Assembly: GCA_945861095.1 (NCBI GenBank)
Contig: CAMATI010000025.1
Span: forward strand, 1-32,813
DNA from: Asaia bogorensis
GTDB taxonomy: Bacteria > Pseudomonadota > Alphaproteobacteria > Acetobacterales > Acetobacteraceae
DNA: 32,813 bases
Direction: 5' to 3'
Made by a program: the position numbers and the translations under genes
Shown: piece after piece, positions 7,322 through 14,961 of the stretch
How the letters are laid out: every line of letters starts with the position of its first letter
Numbering within the stretch: position 1 is the first letter of the stretch
The notes under the pieces: model-generated
Told to the model about the DNA's origin: nothing
The model's input: the letters and a program-made list of their open reading frames with translations, nothing else
Databases searched by the model: none

Positions 7322-8263
7322 TCAGCCCCCGGCGACACCCTGGGTGTTGACGAATACCGAATAAAGACCGTGGCTGGCCGTCATCACCAGACGGTTCCGC
7401 CACCGCCCGGCAAAGCACACATTGGCGCAACGCTCGGGGAGTTGGATGTGCCCGATCGTGGCGCCAGCATTGTTGAACACGCGCACGCCGTCCAGGTCGT
7501 CCGTGCCCATGCCCCAGCCGCACCACAGATTGCCGGCGACATCCACGCGGAAACCGTCCGGCGTGCCCGAGCCGGCATCGATAAACACGCGATTATTGGC
7601 CAGTCTCCGCCCGCTATCGACCACATCGAAGGCGCGGATCAACCGGTTTGGATGACCGCGGGACGCGACGACATACAGGATCGACTCATCGGGGGAAAAC
7701 GCCAGGCCGTTCGGGCCTTCGATATCGTCGGCGACCATGCTGGCTTGCCCGGTCTGCTCGTCGATGCGCCACACGGCGGCCGGCATCTCGGACTCGGCTT
7801 TCTCGCCCTCGTAATAGCCGCTGATGCCGAACACCGGATCGGTGAACCAGATCGAGCCGTCCGAGTGCACGACCACGTCGTTGGGCGAATTCAGCCGCTT
7901 GCCGTTGAAGCTTTCCATCAGCGTGGTCAAGGTGCCGTCGTATTCGGTGCGCACAACGCGCCGGCCGCGATGCTCGCAGGTGATCAGGCGGCCCCGGCGG
8001 TCGCGGGTGTTGCCATTGGCGTTCCAGGAGGTTTTGCGGAACACGCTGACGGCGCCGGTCTCTTCTTCCCATTTCAGGATGCGGTCGTTGGGGATGTCGC
8101 TCCAGAGCACATAGCGGCCGTCGCCGAACCAGACCGGGCCTTCCGCCCATCGGCAGCCGGTGTAAAGGCGCTCGACCGAGGCCATGGGCAGGCGGAACTG
8201 GTTGAAGCTCGCGTCCAGCACCTGGACCCGCGGATCGGGATAGCGCGCGTTCGTTTCCCACAT
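7322..8263 (-). CDS. SMP-30/gluconolactonase family lactonase
   Basis: A 313-residue six-bladed propeller hydrolase expected to open a sugar lactone or similar lactone. Metal ligands of the family are visible: E41 in RWAEGPVWF, N185 in EGPNGLAFSPDE and D236 in GTPDGFRVD. The substrate-side N128/D129 (NSPNDVVV) is also present, and SDIPNDRI, SIWFTDP and NLWCGW mark the blades. There is no signal peptide, so it is cytosolic. The ATG at 8263 has AAGGGGAAA about 8 nt upstream. A longer open frame to 8671 runs through a tandem repeat and is not coding. It is the first gene of a likely two-gene unit with the purine permease 14 bp downstream. A 14-bp tandem array lies in its leader. The actual substrate is unknown. 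Confidence 0.9.
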   Translation of the reverse strand: MWETNARYPDPRVQVLDASFNQFRLPMASVERLYTGCRWAEGPVWFGDGRYVLWSDIPNDRILKWEEETGAVSVFRKTSWNANGNTRDRRGRLITCEHRGRRVVRTEYDGTLTTLMESFNGKRLNSPNDVVVHSDGSIWFTDPVFGISGYYEGEKAESEMPAAVWRIDEQTGQASMVADDIEGPNGLAFSPDESILYVVASRGHPNRLIRAFDVVDSGRRLANNRVFIDAGSGTPDGFRVDVAGNLWCGWGMGTDDLDGVRVFNNAGATIGHIQLPERCANVCFAGRWRNRLVMTASHGLYSVFVNTQGVAGG

Positions 8264-8324
8264 GGCCGATTTCCCCTTGGTTGTCGGGTGTGGATGGTAA
8301 CGGGGTGAGCGGGGACGGCAAGTC

Positions 8325-8394
8325 GGGACGGCGCATCTGGGACGGAGCATCTGGGACGGAGCATCTGGGACGGCGCATCTGGGACGGCGCATCG
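8325..8394. repeat. 14-bp tandem array, five units
   Basis: Five consecutive 14-bp units, GGGACGGCGCATCT with one or two changes (8325-8338, 8339-8352, 8353-8366, 8367-8380, 8381-8394), are preceded by a degenerate sixth copy. The array ends 61 bp upstream of the lactonase ATG, in the space shared with the divergent binding-protein gene. On the lactonase sense strand each unit carries an ATG. The unit length is not a multiple of three, so the array is not a coding repeat. The rest of 8264-8531 shows nothing definite. Confidence 0.85.
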
Positions 8395-8531
8395 AAAGCG
8401 CGCGGGGGCGGGGAGGGCGCCATGGCGTCGATTTTCGCTGAAGCGACGGCCCCGCGGTTGCGCGGGAACCCGACCTCCCGCACCATGGAATCAACCGGCC
8501 GAACAGATACCGGGATGGGAGAATATCAGCG

Positions 8532-9497
8532 ATGTCCACCGTTATACGTAGCCTTTTAGCGCTTACCCTGCTGGCGGGATTGGCGGTGCCCGCCGCCATG
8601 GCCCAGGACAACTGGCCGACCAAACCGGTCCGCATCATCGTCAACTTCACCCCCGGCGGATCGACCGACAATGTGACCCGGCCCTATGCGGATCGGCTGT
8701 CTCGCGCTTTTGGCCAGCAGTTCGTGATCGAGAACAAGGCCGGCGCGTCCGGCACCATCGGGATCGAGGCGGGGGTCCGATCACCGCCGGATGGATACAC
8801 GCTGTTCGTCACCGGTTCGCCGGTGGTGACGATCGTGCCGCAGGCGCGCAAGGTGACGTGGGACCCGTTCAAGGACATGGCGCCGGTCGCGCATATCTCC
8901 GATTACATGCTGCCGATCGCGGTGCATCCGTCAGTGCCGGTCAACACGATCCAGGAACTCGCCGCCTATGCCAAGGCCAATCCGGGCAAGCTGAATTGCG
9001 GCTCCTCCGGCCTGGGGACCCTGACGCATGTGATCTGCGAGAGCCTCAGCCGGTCCGCCGGGATCGACAACCTGCATGTGCCGTATCGCGGCGGGGCGGA
9101 TGCGCTGAACGATTTCCTGGCTGGCATCATGCAGATCCATTCGGAGCCGAATGTCCTGCCGCATGTCAAAGCCGGGAAGGCCAAGTTGCTGGCCATCGCC
9201 GATCGGCAGCGTCATCCTGACTACCCGGATGTGCCGCTGATCTCGGAGGCTTATCCGGCGATCAACATCGTCGGCTGGTATGGGATTTTCGCACCCGCCG
9301 GAACGCCGCAGGCGATCATCAACCGGGTGAACGCGGAGGCGACGAAGATCGCCGCATTGCCAGAGATCGCCACGCAGTTTCGTGGCCTGGCGCTGCGCCC
9401 GGAATCCGGACCGCCCGAAGCGCTCGCCGCCCTGCTGAAGGCGGATTACGAGCGTTACGGCAAGCTTGTGAAGGAGCTCAACCTGCGGCTGGATTGA
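8532..9497 (+). CDS. Bug-family (TctC) tricarboxylate transporter binding protein
   Basis: A 321-residue periplasmic protein of the tripartite tricarboxylate transporter receptor family, which typically binds carboxylates. A Sec signal spans residues 1-24 (ending AMAQ). The mature start NWPTKPVRIIVNFTPGGSTDN is the family signature, followed by VIENKAGASGTIG, SPPDGYTL, VPYRGGADALNDFLAG and PAGTPQAIINRVNAE. The length is normal. The start at 8532 has GGGAG about 10 nt upstream. There are no TctA/TctB membrane genes nearby, as is usual for the many orphan Bug proteins of such genomes. It is divergent from the lactonase gene, so the two may be co-regulated. The ligand cannot be predicted. Confidence 0.92.
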   Translation: MSTVIRSLLALTLLAGLAVPAAMAQDNWPTKPVRIIVNFTPGGSTDNVTRPYADRLSRAFGQQFVIENKAGASGTIGIEAGVRSPPDGYTLFVTGSPVVTIVPQARKVTWDPFKDMAPVAHISDYMLPIAVHPSVPVNTIQELAAYAKANPGKLNCGSSGLGTLTHVICESLSRSAGIDNLHVPYRGGADALNDFLAGIMQIHSEPNVLPHVKAGKAKLLAIADRQRHPDYPDVPLISEAYPAINIVGWYGIFAPAGTPQAIINRVNAEATKIAALPEIATQFRGLALRPESGPPEALAALLKADYERYGKLVKELNLRLD

Positions 9498-9504
9498 ACC
9501 TGGA

Positions 9505-9526
9505 CCCGGGTGGCGTGCCACCCGGG
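9505..9526. terminator. Bidirectional hairpin between convergent genes
   Basis: CCCGGGTGGC (9505-9514) pairs perfectly with GCCACCCGGG (9517-9526), all within the 37 bp between two convergent stops. There is no T-tract in either direction, so it is either a weak intrinsic terminator or a transcript-end stabiliser. Confidence 0.5.
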
Positions 9527-9534
9527 GACGCGGT

Positions 9535-9942
9535 TCAGCCGGGCATCTTCGGGAATCTGTGCATCTGTCCCTGCAACGACACCCAGGGCTGGGCGCTGTC
9601 GCAATAGATCTCCATGCCCGGCTTCACCCAGGATGGATCGTCCAGCGAGCCGGCACCGATCATGGTGACGCCCGGGAAGGCATCCGCCTCATGCGTGATG
9701 CCGGAACCGCATTCCGGGCAGAAATGCTTGTGCGTCTGCTTGCCGCTGTCGGCGGTGGCGGTGTAGGTCTTGATCTCACCGGTGACGGTCACTTCGTTGC
9801 TGGGCATGCCGATGACGATAGCGAAGGCGCTGCCGGTTTCCTTTTGGCAGTTGGTGCAGTGGCACACACCGGTGAACGCCGGTTCGGTGTTGGCGCTGAA
9901 CGTGACCTTGCCGCAGCGGCAGCTTCCATGCATCGCGGGCAT
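9535..9942 (-). CDS. GFA-family zinc protein
   Basis: A 135-residue protein of the glutathione-dependent formaldehyde-activating (GFA/CENP-V) fold. The zinc ligands are all present: C8/C10 (SCRCGKV), C27/C29/C32 (CHCTNCQKETGSAF) and C75/C78 (HFCPECGSG). The motif NCQKxTGSAF is diagnostic. The start at 9942 is chosen because AAGGAG lies about 8 nt upstream and the fold begins at HGSCRCG. Upstream in-frame codons look random. Most members of this family have no proven reaction; only some act in formaldehyde-glutathione chemistry, so the name should be read as structural. It is monocistronic, converging on the Bug-family gene. Confidence 0.9.
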   Translation of the reverse strand: MPAMHGSCRCGKVTFSANTEPAFTGVCHCTNCQKETGSAFAIVIGMPSNEVTVTGEIKTYTATADSGKQTHKHFCPECGSGITHEADAFPGVTMIGAGSLDDPSWVKPGMEIYCDSAQPWVSLQGQMHRFPKMPG

Positions 9943-10081
9943 ATCCTGGCTCCTTGTTTGTCTTGTGACGGGGGAACTATGGCATGGCGCGCGCCTCGGT
10001 GCCATGCGGTCATGCATGTCTCACGATAGCTGACGCGCCGAGGAATTTGCCGATGCACCGGGCATGCCGATAGTATGGCGC

Positions 10082-10411
10082 ATGGGTATCGTCACTCTTG
10101 CCGAACGGAAAGCGGCCGAGGCCGCGCGCCGCGGCCGCGCGGTGGACGGCATACGGGCGGCATTATCGACCTACGCGCGTGCCCATGGTGGGCGCTTCCT
10201 GCTGTTCGGATCCGCGGCGCGCGGCGGCATGCGCTATCATAGCGATGTCGACATTCTGTTGGATTTTCCGCCGACGGCACAGGCCGCGGCCTGGCGCTTC
10301 GTGGAGTCCGTGTGCGCCGAGCAGGGCCTGGATGCCGACATCATGCCGCTGGCGTGGTGCGACACCCGGTTCCTGGACCATATTCGGCCCGATATCGTGG
10401 TGCTGGGATGA
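10082..10411 (+). CDS. MNT-type nucleotidyltransferase (antitoxin-like)
   Basis: A 109-residue minimal nucleotidyltransferase. GSAARGGMRYHSDVDILLDF (about residues 43-62) gives the GS motif and the two metal aspartates D55 and D57. A third acid is probably D86 in LDADIM. Its stop overlaps the start of the HepT-like gene (ATGA), so the two are translationally coupled, as in MNT/HEPN toxin-antitoxin pairs. In characterised pairs, MNT proteins neutralise HepT by adding AMP to it. The start is uncertain: ATG 10082 and ATG 10064 are both in frame and neither has a good ribosome-binding site. The motif block is unaffected by the choice. Confidence 0.82.
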   Translation: MGIVTLAERKAAEAARRGRAVDGIRAALSTYARAHGGRFLLFGSAARGGMRYHSDVDILLDFPPTAQAAAWRFVESVCAEQGLDADIMPLAWCDTRFLDHIRPDIVVLG

Positions 10412-10872
10412 GCGACGCAAGGTGGTTGGAAATCGACGCGGCCGTAGCGTCGGCGGTGCATCATTTTTCCGGCGCCTGCACGATCTACGATCGGCTTCCG
10501 CATCCGTCCGACGACAACGATGCCTATATGGCGGAAATGGCGTTCATGCACGCCATGCAGGCCGGGCACACGTCCCTGGAATCCGCGCTGTTGCGGATTC
10601 TCAATTTGTTCGCGGAAGAGCCGCCGACCGGGTCGCACCGGCACGCGGACCTGATCCGCAGGGCCGTTCGGCCGGTAGGCGACAGGCCCGCCATCCTGAC
10701 GGGGGCGGTTGGCGACGCCGCCGACGAAACGCGCCAGTTTCGCAATGTCGCAGCGCGTGCCTACGACAATTTCAAAGCCGAGCGGGCGAGGGAGGCGGTG
10801 GCCGGCGCCGGCCTGCTGGCGAAGGAACTGGCACCGTCCATCGCGGCGTTTCGCGCTCTGGTCGACCCCTAG
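10408..10872 (+). CDS. HepT-like (HEPN-fold) protein, toxin partner
   Basis: A 154-residue, mostly helical protein encoded 4 bp into the end of the nucleotidyltransferase gene. Position, length and the late motif FRNVAARAYDNF (about 111-122) match the HepT-like half of MNT/HEPN pairs, where it is usually a ribonuclease. The catalytic signature of HEPN RNases is R-x4-6-H. Here R112 is followed at the histidine position by R117 (RNVAARAY instead of the RxxxxHxY form), so the active site looks altered. Two histidines (H77, H79 in GSHRHADL) lie elsewhere. The start ATG 10408 is fixed by the ATGA overlap. It could be an inactive partner, a protein that only regulates, or a divergent nuclease. Family assignment is from context plus motif, not from a full match. 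Confidence 0.68.
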   Translation: MSDARWLEIDAAVASAVHHFSGACTIYDRLPHPSDDNDAYMAEMAFMHAMQAGHTSLESALLRILNLFAEEPPTGSHRHADLIRRAVRPVGDRPAILTGAVGDAADETRQFRNVAARAYDNFKAERAREAVAGAGLLAKELAPSIAAFRALVDP

Positions 10873-10897
10873 CGGGCAGGCCACGCCCCAGCCGGCA

Positions 10898-12109
10898 TCA
10901 ATCGATCACGATCCGGGGTCCCACCCCTCGGGCAACGCCGACGCCGGACACCTTGTCCCACACCCGGCGCGCCAGGGCGTCATAGGCGCGCGCGCCCTCG
11001 CTTTCCGGCGCGGAGGCGGCAATCGGCGTGCCGGCATCGGCCGCGACGCGTATATCCAGCAACAACGGGATCTCTCCCAGGAACTCCGTGCCGAGCCGCT
11101 CCGCCTCGGCCCGGGCGCCGCCATGCCCGAACACGTCGGACCGGTGGCCGCAATTGGGGCAGCAGAAAAAGCTCATGTTCTCCACCAGGCCCAGCACGGG
11201 CACCCGGGTCTTTTCGAACATGCGCACCCCGCGGCGAGCATCGATCAGCGCGATATCCTGCGGCGTGGACACGATCACCGCCCCGGTCAGCGCCACGCGC
11301 TGCGCCATGGTCAACTGGGCATCGCCGGTGCCAGGCGGCATGTCGACCACCAGAATGTCCAGCGGCCCCCACTCGACCTGGCCCATCATCTGTTCCAGCG
11401 CGCCCATCACCATGGGGCCGCGCCAGATCATCGGGGTTTCCTCATCCACCAGAAAGCCGATCGACATGCAGGACAGGCCCCATGCCTGCAACGGGATCAT
11501 CTTGTCCTTCCGCACCTCCGGCTTCCGACTCACCCCCAACATCCGCGGCAGGCTCGGCCCATAGATATCCGCGTCCAGCAGCCCGGTGCGGTGCCCCTGG
11601 CGCGCCAGAGAGACAGCCAGGTTCACGGCAACAGTGGATTTGCCGACCCCCCCCTTGCCGGAGGCGACAGCCACGATCGCCTTGACGTCCGGCAACAGCA
11701 ACGCCTTCTGCGCGCCGGCCGCACCTGGCCCCGGCCCACCTGGCCCTTGTCCCCCTGGCCCTTGTCCCCCTGGTCCATGTCCACCCGGCCCATGCGAGTG
11801 ACCGGCATGGGAATGGCCATTCCCACCACGGGCCGCGGCGGGCGGCGCGGCGGACTGCGCCTTATGCGCCGTCAACACCACGGTCGCGTTGGTCACGCCC
11901 GGGTGGCGGTTCAAAATCCCCTCGGCCATCCGCCGAGCGGGTTCCATCGACGCGGCCTGGGCTCGATCGGTCAGCAGCGACACCTGCACCAGTCCGCCGC
12001 GCACCTCGATGCCGTCGACCAATCCGGCTGACACGATATCCCGACCACTTTTAGGATCTTTGATCGTGCGCAGCGCGTCGCGGAGCGCCTCGGGTGAAGG
12101 ATTCGTCAT
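10898..12109 (-). CDS. mrp: Mrp/NBP35-type iron-sulfur carrier ATPase
   Basis: A 403-residue cytosolic P-loop protein that binds a [4Fe-4S] cluster and passes it to apo-proteins. Residues 1-85 form the MIP18/DUF59 domain. The deviant Walker A GKGGVGKS is at 151-158, DADIYGPSLPRMLG follows near 180, DMPPGTGD is near 256, and the cluster-binding CPNC pair is C317/C320. Between the domains (about 95-133) sits an unusual linker, first His-rich (GHSHAGHSHG) and then a collagen-like run of GPGGQ repeats. Linkers here are normally Ala/Pro-rich and shorter. The start ATG 12109 begins at a standard DUF59 N-terminus. It is divergent from hflK and converges on the HepT-like gene with a 25-bp gap. Confidence 0.93.
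   Translation of the reverse strand: MTNPSPEALRDALRTIKDPKSGRDIVSAGLVDGIEVRGGLVQVSLLTDRAQAASMEPARRMAEGILNRHPGVTNATVVLTAHKAQSAAPPAAARGGNGHSHAGHSHGPGGHGPGGQGPGGQGPGGPGPGAAGAQKALLLPDVKAIVAVASGKGGVGKSTVAVNLAVSLARQGHRTGLLDADIYGPSLPRMLGVSRKPEVRKDKMIPLQAWGLSCMSIGFLVDEETPMIWRGPMVMGALEQMMGQVEWGPLDILVVDMPPGTGDAQLTMAQRVALTGAVIVSTPQDIALIDARRGVRMFEKTRVPVLGLVENMSFFCCPNCGHRSDVFGHGGARAEAERLGTEFLGEIPLLLDIRVAADAGTPIAASAPESEGARAYDALARRVWDKVSGVGVARGVGPRIVID
11723..11791 (-). repeat. 15-bp coding repeat (GPGGQ) in mrp
   Basis: On the coding strand, units of GGGCCAGGGGGACAA are repeated about three times with degenerate flanks, giving Gly-Pro-Gly-Gly-Gln repeats at residues 107-129 of Mrp. The unit is a multiple of three, so copy number can change without a frameshift. 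It closely resembles the repeat in rlmB. Confidence 0.8.
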
Positions 12110-12264
12110 GTGCTTGCAAACCTTTCGCAGTCAGTCGATAAGCCCCGGGAGAGTTACGGCAGATAATGCGGCGTCGTGCGGGCCATGCTTCGGATATGGC
12201 GCATGATCGCGTCTCCGCCAACGGTCCGCCTGAAACACAACCTTGCAGGAGCATCATAGTCCCC
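12110..12264. promoter_or_regulatory. Divergent promoter region mrp / hflK
   Basis: The 155 bp between the two divergent starts must hold both promoters. No consensus -35/-10 pair is clear. The only visible signal is AGGAG at 12247-12251, the likely hflK ribosome-binding site, at an unusually long distance (13 nt) from the ATG. Confidence 0.4.
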
Positions 12265-13590
12265 ATGCCTTGGAATAATGGTGGCCCGAGTCCATGGGGC
12301 AATCCCGGCGGTTCTTCCGGCGGTTCGGGTGGTGGTGGCAATCAACCTCCCCCGGGCGGTCCTCCCGGAGGGCCTCCAGGGGGGCCATGGGGTGGCGGCG
12401 GCGGCAATGACGACCGCCCAGGTGGCCGGCGGCCGCAAGGCCCGTTTGGCGGCGGCGGCGGCCCGGCCCCCGATCTGGACCGGCTGATCGCCCAAGCCCA
12501 GGCGCTCCTGCGGGGGCTGTTCGGTGGCGGCGGCCAGGGAGGCGGCCCAGGCGGCCCAGGCGGCGGCTTCGGTGGCGGGGCGCCGGCCTGGTTGGGCAGC
12601 GGACGGGCGCTGATAATTCTGGCCCTGGGTGTCGTCGCGATCTGGATAGGCCTCGGCTTTTATCGCGTGCAACCCGACCAGCAAGGCGTGGTGCTGCGAT
12701 TCGGTGCCTATTCTCACTGGACCCCGCCCGGCCTGCACTGGCATCTGCCCTGGCCGATCGAACGGGTGGTGACCCCGGCGGTCACCTTCATCAACAAGAC
12801 CGAAATCGGCTTCCGTTCCCCCGTGTCCGGCCGTATCGACCCCTCTCGCGACGGAGCCAACCGCGACGTGCTGGCCGAAAGCCTGATGCTGACCGGGGAC
12901 GAGAACATCATCGACATCGATATCTCTGTCTTCTGGCGCATCAACAACGCGGCCAATTACCTGTTCAATGCCCGCAACCCGGATGCCCTGGTGCGCGGCG
13001 TGGCCGAAAGCTCTATGCGGGAAGTGATCGGTCGCACGCCGATTCAGCCCGCCCTGACCCAGTTGCGCGCGCAGATCGAAGCCGACGTGTTCCGCCAGAC
13101 GCAGCAAATCCTGGACCGCTACAAGGCGGGCGTTGAAATCACGCAGGTGCAGTTGCAGAAGGTCGATCCTCCCGCGGCGGTGATCGAAAGCTTCCGTGAC
13201 GTGCAGCGCGCCAACACTGACGCCGAGCGCATGCGCAACGAGGCCGATTCCTACAGGAACGACGTCGTGCCCAGGGCGCGAGGCGAATCGGCGCGTATCA
13301 TGGCGGAAGCCGAGGGCGCGAAACTTGCCTCCGTGTCGCAGGCGACCGGTCAGACGCAGCGGTTCGAGAGCATCCTGAAGGCCTATGAGCAGGCCAAGGA
13401 CGTGACCACGCGCCGCATGTATCTGGACACGATGCAGGAAATCCTGACGCGCACGCAGACCCTCGTGGTGGACGATCGCATGCGTGGCCTGGTGCCGTTC
13501 CTGCCGTTGAACATCCCGCCATCGGCCACGCCTCGGACAGGAATGAACCAGCCAGGAACGCCCGCTCAGCCCATGGGAGCCGCGCGATGA
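12265..13590 (+). CDS. hflK: FtsH protease modulator HflK
   Basis: A 441-residue inner-membrane SPFH/band 7 protein. With HflC it forms a large cage around the FtsH protease and limits its attack on membrane proteins. The N-terminus MPWNNGGPSPWG is characteristic of HflK and fixes the start. Residues 1-110 are a very Gly/Pro-rich cytoplasmic tail, longer than in E. coli. One membrane helix follows (about 115-133), then YRVQPDQQGVVLRFG and the band 7 domain, with a coiled-coil stretch at about 300-380. The last part is Pro-rich. The stop overlaps the hflC start (ATGA at 13587-13590), so the two proteins are made in a coupled way. DegP is encoded about 500 bp downstream. Confidence 0.95.
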   Translation: MPWNNGGPSPWGNPGGSSGGSGGGGNQPPPGGPPGGPPGGPWGGGGGNDDRPGGRRPQGPFGGGGGPAPDLDRLIAQAQALLRGLFGGGGQGGGPGGPGGGFGGGAPAWLGSGRALIILALGVVAIWIGLGFYRVQPDQQGVVLRFGAYSHWTPPGLHWHLPWPIERVVTPAVTFINKTEIGFRSPVSGRIDPSRDGANRDVLAESLMLTGDENIIDIDISVFWRINNAANYLFNARNPDALVRGVAESSMREVIGRTPIQPALTQLRAQIEADVFRQTQQILDRYKAGVEITQVQLQKVDPPAAVIESFRDVQRANTDAERMRNEADSYRNDVVPRARGESARIMAEAEGAKLASVSQATGQTQRFESILKAYEQAKDVTTRRMYLDTMQEILTRTQTLVVDDRMRGLVPFLPLNIPPSATPRTGMNQPGTPAQPMGAAR

Positions 13591-14468
13591 ACAAGTTATC
13601 GATGGCCGGAATCGGCCTGGTCGTCGCGATCGGTGCCGTGGCCAATGCCAGCCTGTTCACGGTGGAGCAGACCGAGCAAGTGTTGATCGCGCAGTTCGGC
13701 CAGGTGGTCCGGTCGATCAACGAACCTGGATTGCACGCCAAGGTGCCGCTGATCCAGAACATCATTCCGTTCGACCGGCGCCTGCTGAATGTCGAACTCC
13801 CTGGTGAAGAGGTCATTCTGGGCGACCAGCGGCGCCTGATCGTCGACAGCTTCACCGTCTTTCGCATTACCGACCCGCTGCGCTTCTACCAGGCGATCGG
13901 ACCGGTGCCCGACGGTATCCGCGGCCGCCTGAACTCCATCGTCACCGGCAGCCTGCGTCGTGTCATGGGTAACAACACGCTGTTGGATGTGCTGTCCGCC
14001 GATCGTGAAAGGATCATGGCGACCATCCGCACCCAGGTGAACACCGAGATGCAACAGTTCGGCGTTTCCATCGAGGATGTGCGTATCCGCCGAGCGGATC
14101 TGCCGGAAGAGAACACGCAGGCGATTTTGTCGCGGATGCAGTCCGAACGCCAACGTGTGGCGTCCCAGGCCCGCGCCGAGGGCGCCGAGGCGTCGGCGAA
14201 GATTCGCGCCGAAGCCGATCGGGAACGGACGGTGTTGCTGGCGGAAGCCCAGGCGACGGCGAGCAAAGTCCGCGGCGAGGGCGAAGCGGAGGCCACCAAT
14301 CTTTATGCACGCTCCTTCGGCAAGGACCCGACATTCTTCAGCCTCTGGCGCACCCTCGAAGGCTATCGCGAGGTCTTCAACGGCGGCAACGCTCGGCTGG
14401 TCCTGACGCCGGACAACGATTATCTGCGCTATCTGCAATCCCCGCCCGCGGCATCGGTGGCGCCGTAA
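13587..14468 (+). CDS. hflC: FtsH protease modulator HflC
   Basis: A 293-residue partner of HflK in the inner membrane. A single N-terminal helix (about residues 5-22, MAGIGLVVAIGAVANASLF) leads into VEQTEQVLIAQFGQVVRSI and EPGLHAKVPLIQNIIPFDRR, typical opening motifs of HflC. The SPFH domain is followed by an Ala/Glu/Arg-rich coiled coil (about 185-240: SERQRVASQARAEGAEASA and on) and the conserved FFSLWRTLEGYREVF segment. Length and start match the family. The first codon overlaps the hflK stop, and a strong hairpin follows about 40 bp after its own stop. Confidence 0.95.
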   Translation: MNKLSMAGIGLVVAIGAVANASLFTVEQTEQVLIAQFGQVVRSINEPGLHAKVPLIQNIIPFDRRLLNVELPGEEVILGDQRRLIVDSFTVFRITDPLRFYQAIGPVPDGIRGRLNSIVTGSLRRVMGNNTLLDVLSADRERIMATIRTQVNTEMQQFGVSIEDVRIRRADLPEENTQAILSRMQSERQRVASQARAEGAEASAKIRAEADRERTVLLAEAQATASKVRGEGEAEATNLYARSFGKDPTFFSLWRTLEGYREVFNGGNARLVLTPDNDYLRYLQSPPAASVAP

Positions 14469-14961
14469 CCGGTTGTCGGCGCCCAGGGAGGGCCGTATTT
14501 AATCGGGCCACGCGCGACTCTATCCTTTCGCGCGTGGCCTGCCCAAACCGTCATGGGCCATGACGGCGTTGTCGAGGCGAACACGGCACGTCGTGGATTG
14601 CGGGCTCGCTCGCGCCATGACACGGAAAAACTCGGACGCAACACCCGTATCGTGTGGTCAATATTGCGTGTTGCGTCGGTTGAAACACGGTTCCCGCCAC
14701 GTCCACGCCTGATCGTGGCAACCGGTCAATGATCGTCATCGCCTCGTCCACCATCGATCCCGTTCGGGTGCTTGCCCGCCGCCGGACCAATCAGGCGGGC
14801 GCCGATCACGGCGGTGCGAGAATCGGTGCCGTTTCGACGCGGCGCGTGATACTCGTTGATGCTCGTGCCACTTGTCGCGCAACCTTCCGGTTTGCCCCCT
14901 ATCCGTTGCGGGCACCGGTCCCACGGACCATATGCGGCCCAGTCACCAGGAAATTGTGATC
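14469..14961. other. Long intergenic region upstream of degP
   Basis: These 493 bp separate hflC from degP. Apart from the hairpin at 14506-14539, no gene or clear motif was found. Short open frames on both strands lack start signals. TTGAAA at 14679-14684 could be the -35 of a heat-shock-type promoter for degP, but no convincing -10 partner is visible. Confidence 0.35.
14506..14539 (+). terminator. 12-bp hairpin after hflC
   Basis: GGCCACGCGCGA (14506-14517) pairs perfectly with TCGCGCGTGGCC (14528-14539) across a 10-nt loop. It begins 37 bp after the hflC stop. No T-run follows, so it may need Rho or act as a 3' stabiliser. Confidence 0.55.

Noticed and set aside
6018..7526. Permease start further upstream (502 residues)
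   Set aside because: The extra residues overlap the end of the lactonase gene in another frame and are not hydrophobic like the rest; the family start is at 7307.
7322..8671. Lactonase gene with a 449-residue product
   Set aside because: The extra N-terminal part is translation of the 14-bp tandem repeat and divergent promoter region; a good ribosome-binding site marks the start at 8263.
14679..14684. Heat-shock promoter for degP
   Set aside because: TTGAAA alone was found, without a matching -10 at proper spacing, so it is noted but not called.
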